DNA of 64,000 nt, taken from Pseudonocardia terrae (GTDB taxonomy: Bacteria > Actinomycetota > Actinomycetes > Mycobacteriales > Pseudonocardiaceae). Position numbers and translations under genes: made by a program. The notes beneath the pieces are model-generated. The model searched no databases. It was not told the origin of the DNA and was given only the letters and a program-made list of their open reading frames with translations. Shown in pieces: positions 58,219-64,000 of this stretch. Location: assembly GCF_021343995.1 (NCBI RefSeq), contig NZ_JAJTTE010000034.1, positions 1 through 64,000 on the forward strand, given 5' to 3'. How positions within the stretch are numbered: the first letter of the stretch is position 1; each line of letters starts with the position of its first letter.

Positions 58219-58257
58219 CCTCCCCCTGCCACCGTGTCCGGCGGTGACAGGGGGAGG
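58219..58257 (+). promoter_or_regulatory. Hairpin enclosing the ribosome binding site of the P450 operon
   Basis: CCTCCCCCTG (58219-58228) pairs with CAGGGGGAGG (58248-58257), then one C/A mismatch, then CACCG with CGGTG around the loop TGTCCGG. The 15 bp are nearly all GC. The GGGGGAGG ribosome site is wholly in the 3' arm and the ATG follows 2 nt later (58260). As RNA it should hide the site; as DNA it could be an operator. Confidence 0.7.
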
Positions 58258-58259
58258 TC

Positions 58260-58445
58260 ATGTACCTGAGGGTCCAGCTTCTCCGCGCCGCCGACGGGCG
58301 ACTGGGGGGCACCGTGACGACAGACTCCGGCCGGGAACTGCCGTTCTCCGGCACGCTCGACCTGCTGCGGATCCTCGAGGACCTCGAGGACCTCGAGCCG
58401 CCGGGCCCGCCCCGCGACGGGCCGGCGCCCCGGCGGCCCCGGTGA
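58260..58445 (+). CDS. Small protein of unknown function, first gene of the P450 operon
   Basis: A 61-residue soluble protein: a beta-like N-terminal half (MYLRVQLLRAADGRLGGTV) and an acidic Leu-Glu-Asp helix (LRILEDLEDLE) from a repeated CTCGAGGAC, then a Pro/Arg tail. No family recognised. It is supported by the GGGGGAGG site, although the latter lies within a hairpin, and by the 4-bp GTGA overlap with the next gene. It might act as a leader peptide that opens the hairpin or as a partner protein. Confidence 0.6.
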   Translation: MYLRVQLLRAADGRLGGTVTTDSGRELPFSGTLDLLRILEDLEDLEPPGPPRDGPAPRRPR

Positions 58446-59236
58446 CCGCGCCGGAAGCGGCATCCGCGTCGACCGGGGCGTCGTCGTCGGACACCGCCTC
58501 GGCCGCGCGGATCGCGGCGATCAGCGGGATCGTCTTCGCGGTCCTGTTCGTGGTGGCGCTGCTCCTGGTGCACCGGGCCCCGACGCTCGCCGACCCCGAC
58601 TCGGCGTACGCGGGCTTCTACGCGAACGGCGGCGACCAGCTCTTCGTCGCCGTCGGGATCTATCTCGTGCCGCTCGCGGGCATCGCCTTCCTCTGGCACA
58701 TGACCGCGATCCGCGCCGTCCTGGACACGCTGACCCCGACGCCGTCGGCGATGGCGCACGGGCTGAACCTGCTGGCCGGGGCCATCTTCGTGACGCTGCT
58801 GTTCGCCGGGACGGCCGCCGCCGGTGCGGTGGCGTTCGGCGTCTACTTCGGCCACTCGCCCGCCGAGGACCCGCAGACGGCGCGGGCGCTCACCGGCGTC
58901 GGATACGGCCTGGTGTTCATCTTCGCGGTCCGTGGGGCCGGGATGTTCGCGCTCACCACCACGACCCTGCTGCGCAACGCCAAGGTGTTGCCACTGGTAC
59001 CGGCCGTGGTCGCGTACCTGCTCGCCGCCTTCCTGCTGCTCGCGGTGACCAACAAGCCCGTGGCCGTCCTCGTCTTCCCCGCGTGGGTCGTGCTGATCTC
59101 GATCTTCCTGCTGCGCCACGCGCACCGCGCGGCCGCGCACGCGCCGGAGCCCGACACCGGGCCTCAGGAACCCGCGCCCGACGCCGCCCCGGCCCTCGAC
59201 ACCACCAGCCCGAGCCTCAGGAGTGACCAGCCATGA
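58442..59236 (+). CDS. DUF4386-like membrane protein
   Basis: A 264-residue membrane protein with about six to seven helices and polar Ala/Ser-rich ends. Segments such as YAGFYANGGDQLFVAVGIYLVPLAG and FIFAVRGAGMFALTTTTLL fit DUF4386-type proteins, function unknown. GTG 58442 overlaps the preceding stop (GTGA), and its own stop overlaps the P450 start (ATGA). Coupling to a P450 suggests a role in substrate entry or membrane placement. Confidence 0.75.
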   Translation: MTAPEAASASTGASSSDTASAARIAAISGIVFAVLFVVALLLVHRAPTLADPDSAYAGFYANGGDQLFVAVGIYLVPLAGIAFLWHMTAIRAVLDTLTPTPSAMAHGLNLLAGAIFVTLLFAGTAAAGAVAFGVYFGHSPAEDPQTARALTGVGYGLVFIFAVRGAGMFALTTTTLLRNAKVLPLVPAVVAYLLAAFLLLAVTNKPVAVLVFPAWVVLISIFLLRHAHRAAAHAPEPDTGPQEPAPDAAPALDTTSPSLRSDQP

Positions 59237-62200
59237 CCGCCTCCGTCACGCCCGTCACCTCGAAGACCGTCGACGACATCCCCGGGCCCAAGGGCGTGCC
59301 GTTCCTCGGCAACATGTTCGAGATCCGCCAGGCCACGATGATCCAGGACCTGATGAAGCTCGTGCGCGAGTGGGGGCCGATGCTCAGGCTCAACACCCCC
59401 AACGGGCCGCTCTACGTCGCCTCCGGCCTGGAGATGGTGAACGACCTGTGCGACGACAGCCGGTTCGACAAGCTCGTCGGGCTGAGCCAGCGGGAGTTGC
59501 GCAAGACGCACGAGAGCGCCGGGCTGTTCACCGCGGACACCGACGACCCACTGTGGAAGTCCGCGCACGACATCCTGCTGCCCAGCTTCAGCACCTGGGC
59601 GATGAAGGGCTACCTCGACCCGATGATCGACATCGCCGAGCAGCTGTGCCTCAAGTGGGAGCGGCTGAACACCGACGAGCCGATCGACGTCACCGCCGAC
59701 ATGACGCGGCTGACCCTCGACACCATCGCGCTCTGCGGGTTCAGCTACCGGTTCAACTCGTTCTACCGCGAGGGCCAGCACCCGTTCGTCGCGGCGATGA
59801 TGGGGGCGCTGCACGAGACCCAGGCCCGGCAGCGCCTGCTCCCGGTGGCGATCAAGGTGCGCCGCGGGGCCCAGCGACAGCTCGAGGCCGACAGCAGGTT
59901 CATGGACGACACGGTGGGGAAGATCCTCGCGGAGCGGAAGGCGTCCGGGGACCCCGGGAACGACCTGCTGGGGCACATGCTCGTCGGCACGGACAAGCAG
60001 GGGAACAAGCTGCCCGACCACAACATCGTCGCCCAGTGCCAGACCTTCCTGGTCGCCGGCCACGAGACGACCAGCGGGCTGCTGTCGTTCGCCATCTCCT
60101 ACCTGCTCAAGCACCCCGAGGTCGTCGCGCGGGCGTACGAGGAGGTCGACCGTGTGCTGGGCACCGACCCGTCGGTGCCGCCCACCGTGGCGCAGGTCCA
60201 GCAGCTGGGCTACGTCCGGCAGATCCTCGACGAGACGCTGCGGCTCTGGCCGACCGCGCCGGCGTTCACCCGCCAGACCCGCCGGGCGACCACCGTGGGC
60301 GGGTGGGGGCCCTTCGAGCCCGGACAGGCGGTCATCGCCCTGACGCCGATGCTGCACCGGCTGACCGAGGTGTGGGGGCCGGACGCGGAGGAGTTCAACC
60401 CGGACCACGTCGCGCCCGAGCGTCTCGACGGCCTGCCCCCCAACGCCTTCCGGCCCTTCGGTTCCGGCCAGCGGGCCTGCATCGGGCGCCAGTTCGCGCT
60501 GCAGGAGGCGACCCTGGTGCTCGGCATGGTCCTGCAGCGCTTCGAGCTGATCGACCACGCGAACTACCAGCTGAAGATCAAGGAGTCGCTGACCCTCAAG
60601 CCCGAGGGCCTGACGATCACCATCCGCCCGCGCAGCGGCCGGACCTGGGGCGCGTCGTCGCGGCAGGCGGAGGTCGTCTCGATCCCGCGGTCCCCGGCCC
60701 TCGCCGTCGCGCCGGCCGACCGGCACGGCACCCCGCTGCTGGTGCTGTTCGGCTCCAATCTGGGGGCCTCGGAGGATCTCGCCTCGCGGATCGCCCGGGA
60801 CGCGACGGACCGGGGCTACACGGCGCGCACCGCGGGGCTGGACGACGCGGTCGGGGAGCTGCCCACGGACGGCGCGGTCGTGGTCGTCACCTCGTCGTAC
60901 AACGGACAGCCCCCGGACAACGCGGGGAAGTTCTGCACGTGGGCCGACGACGCCGCCACCTCGGCGGCCGGGGTGCGCTACACGGTCTTCGGCTGCGGCA
61001 ACCGCGACTGGGCCGCGACCTACCAGGCGGTGCCGACGCGGGTCGACGCCGCGCTCGAGGCCCGCGGCGCGACGCGCGTCTACCCGCGCGGCGAGGGCGA
61101 TGCGCGCGGCGACTTCGACGGGCAGTTCGAGGCCTGGTACGCGGGGCTGTGGGACGCCCTCGGGTCGGCGCTCGGGCTGGAGGCCGGGGCGACGACGGCG
61201 GCCGGCGGCGGCCCGCGGCTGGCCGTGGAGCTGGAGCAGCGCCGCACCGCGAGCCCGATCCTGCAGTCCTACCGCGGGCAGGCCGCGACCGTCCGCGTCA
61301 ACCGCGAGCTCACCGCCCGGGCGGGCACCCCGGGCGGGCGCTCGGTGCGGCACCTGGAGATCGCGCTGCCCACGGGCACGACCTACGCCGCGGGCGACCA
61401 CCTCGGGGTGCTGCCGCGCAACGACATGGCGGTCGTCAACCGGGTGATCGCGCGCTTCGGCCTCGACGGCGGCCAGTACGCGACGCTCACCGCCAGCGGG
61501 GCGAGCCCGACCCACCTGCCGATCGGCGAGCCCTACCCGCTGCTCGGCATCCTGGCGGGCTGCGTGGAGCTGCAGGACGTCGCGAGCCGGGCCGGCCTGG
61601 CGGCGATGGCGGCGCACATGCCGGAGGGGCCCTACCGCGACGAGCTGGCCGGGCTGGCCGGGACCGACGACGAGGCGAAGGCCCGCTACCGGGAGAAGAT
61701 CGCAGCGCCGCGCCGCACGCTGCTCGACCTGCTCGAGGAGCACCCGGAGTGCGACCTCCCGTTCGCGGAGTACCTCGACCTCCTGCCGCCGCTGCGCCCG
61801 CGCTACTACTCCATCTCGTCGTCGCCGACGATGAGCTCCGCCGCCTCGGTGACCGTCGGCGTGCTCGAGGGCCCGGCGCGCAGCGGGGACGGCTCGACCT
61901 TCCGCGGGGTCTGCTCCGGGCACCTGAGCGCGGTGCCCGAGGGCGGCACCGTGTTCACCTTCGTCCGGCAGCCGACCATCGCCTTCCGGCCACCGGAGAA
62001 CCCGCACGTACCGATGATCATGGTGGGCGCCGGCACCGGGATGGCCCCGTTCCGCGGGTTCCTCCAGGAGCGGGAGTCGTTGCGGGCCCGCGGCGTGCCG
62101 ATCGCCCGGTCGCTGCTGTTCCTCGGCTGCCGGGACCCCGAGGACGACCTGCTCTACGCCGACGAGCTCAAGGGCTACGAGGCCGACGGTGTCGCGACGC

Positions 62201-62481
62201 TGATCCGGGCGTGCTCACGGGTGAAGGGCTACCCGCACCGCTACGTCCAGCACGCCCTCGAGGCGTCGGCCGACCAGGTGTGGGAGGCCCTGCAGGACGA
62301 GGCCGTCGTGCTCGTGTGCGGCAACGCCTCGACCATGGCCCCCGGCGTGCGCGCCGCGCTGGTCTCGGTGTTCCGCGCCAAGACCGGGACCGGGGCGTCC
62401 GACGGCGAGGCCTGGCTCGCGGGCCTGCGGACGAGCAACCGCTACCTCGAGGACATCTGGGGCGAGACCGCGGTGGTGTAG
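59233..62481 (+). CDS. Self-sufficient cytochrome P450 / NADPH-P450 reductase fusion (CYP102-like)
   Basis: A 1082-residue soluble fusion monooxygenase. P450 domain (about 1-460): I-helix AGHETTSG (from residue 275), ExxR as ETLR (334-337), heme loop FGSGQRACIG with C416. FMN domain from about 500 (LFGSNLGASEDLA, SYNGQPPDN). FAD/NADPH domain with RYYSISSSP (about 857) and GAGTGMAPFRGF (about 932). P450 BM3 enzymes hydroxylate fatty acids at subterminal carbons; substrate here is inferred. ATG 59233 overlaps the previous stop. Two terminator hairpins follow. Length and domain order match complete CYP102 enzymes. Confidence 0.96.
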   Translation: MTASVTPVTSKTVDDIPGPKGVPFLGNMFEIRQATMIQDLMKLVREWGPMLRLNTPNGPLYVASGLEMVNDLCDDSRFDKLVGLSQRELRKTHESAGLFTADTDDPLWKSAHDILLPSFSTWAMKGYLDPMIDIAEQLCLKWERLNTDEPIDVTADMTRLTLDTIALCGFSYRFNSFYREGQHPFVAAMMGALHETQARQRLLPVAIKVRRGAQRQLEADSRFMDDTVGKILAERKASGDPGNDLLGHMLVGTDKQGNKLPDHNIVAQCQTFLVAGHETTSGLLSFAISYLLKHPEVVARAYEEVDRVLGTDPSVPPTVAQVQQLGYVRQILDETLRLWPTAPAFTRQTRRATTVGGWGPFEPGQAVIALTPMLHRLTEVWGPDAEEFNPDHVAPERLDGLPPNAFRPFGSGQRACIGRQFALQEATLVLGMVLQRFELIDHANYQLKIKESLTLKPEGLTITIRPRSGRTWGASSRQAEVVSIPRSPALAVAPADRHGTPLLVLFGSNLGASEDLASRIARDATDRGYTARTAGLDDAVGELPTDGAVVVVTSSYNGQPPDNAGKFCTWADDAATSAAGVRYTVFGCGNRDWAATYQAVPTRVDAALEARGATRVYPRGEGDARGDFDGQFEAWYAGLWDALGSALGLEAGATTAAGGGPRLAVELEQRRTASPILQSYRGQAATVRVNRELTARAGTPGGRSVRHLEIALPTGTTYAAGDHLGVLPRNDMAVVNRVIARFGLDGGQYATLTASGASPTHLPIGEPYPLLGILAGCVELQDVASRAGLAAMAAHMPEGPYRDELAGLAGTDDEAKARYREKIAAPRRTLLDLLEEHPECDLPFAEYLDLLPPLRPRYYSISSSPTMSSAASVTVGVLEGPARSGDGSTFRGVCSGHLSAVPEGGTVFTFVRQPTIAFRPPENPHVPMIMVGAGTGMAPFRGFLQERESLRARGVPIARSLLFLGCRDPEDDLLYADELKGYEADGVATLIRACSRVKGYPHRYVQHALEASADQVWEALQDEAVVLVCGNASTMAPGVRAALVSVFRAKTGTGASDGEAWLAGLRTSNRYLEDIWGETAVV

Positions 62482-62491
62482 CGCGCGGACG

Positions 62492-62566
62492 CCCGCCCCT
62501 CAGGAGCGGCGGGGCGGGAGCGGGCGCCTGCCGCGAGGCCGGAGGGGTGGGCATCGGGCAGGCGCC
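62492..62566 (+). terminator. Tandem terminator hairpins after the P450 gene
   Basis: First hairpin: CCCGCCCC (62492-62499) with GGGGCGGG (62511-62518). Second: GGCGCCTGCC (62523-62532) with GGCAGGCGCC (62557-62566). Both have perfect arms; the first begins 10 nt after the stop codon. Confidence 0.7.
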
Positions 62567-62887
62567 TGGTTCGACCGCCGCGGGTACACGGGCACTCTCC
62601 GGTGCACGAGCCGACGGGCGGGCACGCCCGCGGTCCTGGCGTGCCCGGAACCGCGAGGTCCGCCGGACCCTAACCTGCGGAGCGGGGTGATCCAACCCCG
62701 CCCTCGACGTCGAGGTCGAAAAGACGACAGATGGGTCAGGGCGGGCTGACCCGCCGGCCCCAGTTCGTTCCGCCGCGCAACTGAGCTCGGTGGATCTCAT
62801 GTTGACCAACCTGAACAGTTGCACAGATGATGCACCCGGCCGCGCCGGAGCCGGGGTGGCCCGGACGAGGGGCGAGGTGACGACCGG
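62567..62887 (+). promoter_or_regulatory. Gene-free leader region with successive hairpins upstream of an ABC binding protein
   Basis: No gene seen in 321 bp. It holds hairpin GCGGGGT-GATCCA-ACCCCGC (62682-62701), the palindrome CCTCGACGTCGAGG (62702-62715) and hairpin GGGTCAG-GGCGGG-CTGACCC (62733-62752). A -35-like TTGACC (62802-62807) and -10-like GATGAT (62826-62831) with 18-bp spacing lie further down. If transcription starts above 62680, the hairpins form a structured leader; if it starts at the later promoter, they are upstream sites. No known riboswitch class is recognised. Confidence 0.4.
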
Positions 62888-64000
62888 ATGCCACGACGGC
62901 GGGCGGCGCGGCTGGTGGCCGCGGTGGCCGGGGCGATCCTGCTGGCCGCGGGGTGCAGCGGACAGGGTGGCGGAGGGGGCGAGGCCGGGGCGGACGGCGA
63001 GCTCACCGTGGCGCTGCAGTTCCCGCCGCGTGCCGCGTACGCCTTCGACGCCGACGACGGGGCCCGGCTCCAGAGCCTCGGCGTGGCCGAGACCCTGACG
63101 ACGGTCGACGACGCGGTGCAGCCCGCGCCGGGCCTGGCGACCTCGTGGGAGCAGACCGCGGACCCGCGGACCTGGCGGTTCGTGCTGCGCCACGGCGTGA
63201 CCTTCCACGACGGCAGCCCGCTGACCCCGGACGCCGTGGTCACGGCGTTGCGCTACATCGCGGGCGTCACGGCGCCCCCGCGCTCGATCCGCGGGATCGG
63301 GTTCACGATCGCCGCGGACGGCGCGGATGCCGTGCGGATCACGACGGCGGCGCCGGACCCGGTCGTGCCGCTGCGGATGAGCAGCGGGAACCTCGGGATC
63401 CTCGCGCCCGCGGCCTACACCGGCGGGCAGCCGGACGTGGTCCGGACGGGCACCGGCCCGTACGTGCTGAACACGGTGAACGGCACCGACTCCGCGGTCC
63501 TGGTGCGCAACGACGGCTACTGGGGCCCGAAGGCCGGCGCCGCACGCGTGACCGTGCGGTACGTGACCGACCCGCAGAGCCGGGCGCTGGCCCTGCAGTC
63601 CGGCGACGTCCAGTTCGCCGAGGGCCTGCCGAACGCGTCGCTGGACCAGCTGCGCTCGGCCGGCGTCGACGTGGCCGAGTATCCGGCCGCACGGACGATC
63701 GAGCTGCTGCTCAACCAGTCCGCAGCGCCCTTCTCGGACCTGCGGGTGCGGCAGGCGGTGACGAAGGCGATCGACCGACCGGTGCTGGCCGCGCAGGTGC
63801 TCGGCGGTGCGGCGGCGCCCGCGGCGGACCTGTTCGGGGCGGCGGTGCCGTGGGGCGGGACCGCCCCGCCGCCGGGAGCGGACGTCGACGGCGCGAAGGC
63901 CCTGCTCGCCGAGGCCGGGTACGGCCCGGATCGGCCGCTGCAGGTGCGGCTGTGGACCTTCCCGAACCGCCCGGAGATGCCCGTCCTGGCCGGTGCGATC
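62888..64000 (+). CDS. ABC transporter substrate-binding lipoprotein, peptide/nickel family (partial)
   Basis: 371 codons run open to the window edge. A basic signal (MPRRRAARLVAAVAG) and lipobox LLAAGC (Cys near 23) are followed by a SBP_bac_5 domain: LGVAETLTTVDDAV, GLATSWEQTADPRTWRFVLRHGVTFHDGSPLT in parts, GTGPYVLNTVNG and RVRQAVTKAIDRPVLA. About 140 further residues are expected. Family members bind oligopeptides, nickel chelates or other solutes outside the membrane; ligand unknown. Permease and ATPase genes should follow beyond the window. Confidence 0.9.
   Translation, partial: MPRRRAARLVAAVAGAILLAAGCSGQGGGGGEAGADGELTVALQFPPRAAYAFDADDGARLQSLGVAETLTTVDDAVQPAPGLATSWEQTADPRTWRFVLRHGVTFHDGSPLTPDAVVTALRYIAGVTAPPRSIRGIGFTIAADGADAVRITTAAPDPVVPLRMSSGNLGILAPAAYTGGQPDVVRTGTGPYVLNTVNGTDSAVLVRNDGYWGPKAGAARVTVRYVTDPQSRALALQSGDVQFAEGLPNASLDQLRSAGVDVAEYPAARTIELLLNQSAAPFSDLRVRQAVTKAIDRPVLAAQVLGGAAAPAADLFGAAVPWGGTAPPPGADVDGAKALLAEAGYGPDRPLQVRLWTFPNRPEMPVLAGAI

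Noticed and set aside
57945..58247. A 100-codon frame between the LysR fragment and the P450 operon
   Set aside because: It overlaps the LysR remnant, has no ribosome site, repetitive Pro/Gly/Arg composition and no recognisable fold.
59164..62007. A 947-codon minus-strand frame across the P450 gene
   Set aside because: Shadow of the strongly supported P450-reductase coding frame; low-complexity composition without motifs.

Overview
The window is high-GC DNA (roughly 70-75% by eye) with many GTG starts, frequent 4-bp stop/start overlaps and GGAGG-type ribosome binding sites. The gene content is actinobacterial: MurT/GatD lipid II amidation, LytR-CpsA-Psr and SEDS cell-wall proteins, DUF1707, DUF3040 and TIGR03086 proteins, an NDMA-type alcohol dehydrogenase and an ECF41 (SigJ-like) sigma factor. 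A Pseudonocardia-like member of the Pseudonocardiaceae is my best guess; the order is safer than the genus. I see no rRNA, tRNA, IS element, prophage or CRISPR array.

Region 1 (1-22.5 kb) is mostly core functions: glutamate dehydrogenase, a cyclase-family hydrolase, an App1-like phosphatase, a MarR regulator divergent from a DinB/MDMPI protein with a clear operator between them, the murT-gatD pair, a PAP2 phosphatase with a two-component system, two SEDS proteins (one FtsW), an ArsR regulator upstream of a tatA-ctaG-lipoprotein operon, tatB, an LCP ligase and type I glutamine synthetase. Region 2 (22.6-30.9 kb) is a complete respiratory nitrate reductase operon narGHJI, divergent from a NarK-type transporter, with a 9+9 bp palindrome between them. 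Region 3 (31-44.9 kb) is mixed: cupin, DUF5996, NDMA-dependent alcohol dehydrogenase, phosphotransferase, class III CoA transferase, a putative cysteine-rich (SufR-like) regulator divergent from a DUF2231 membrane operon, nitronate monooxygenase, a STAS protein, and a sulfur/persulfide module (ArsR-rhodanese fusion, metallo-beta-lactamase with two rhodanese domains, MFS exporter).

Region 4 (44.9-49.8 kb) opens with an ECF41 sigma factor and a divergent carboxymuconolactone decarboxylase; both have the expected ECF41 promoter (TGTCAC-N16-CGTC type). A stand-alone LigD phosphoesterase domain, PIMT, a SnoaL protein, PaiB and two gene remnants follow.

Region 5 (50-62.5 kb) looks like a catabolic island: acyl-CoA dehydrogenase, Baeyer-Villiger monooxygenase, an AcoR/MimR-type activator with a degenerate ATPase, a MekB-like esterase of the homoserine acetyltransferase fold, and an operon of a 61-residue protein, a DUF4386 membrane protein and a 1082-residue self-sufficient P450-reductase fusion. 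A GTGTCCC-N5-GGGACAC palindrome lies in front of the esterase and regulator, and a near-identical one in front of the monooxygenase. The ribosome binding site of the P450 operon lies in the arm of a very strong hairpin. Together the enzymes could carry out subterminal oxidation: hydroxylation, oxidation to a ketone, Baeyer-Villiger esterification, ester cleavage. Between the intact genes lie deletion-damaged remnants (aldehyde dehydrogenase, alcohol dehydrogenase, alpha/beta hydrolase, LysR regulator), so the island has been losing genes. The window ends inside a peptide/nickel-type ABC transporter binding lipoprotein with a structured leader.
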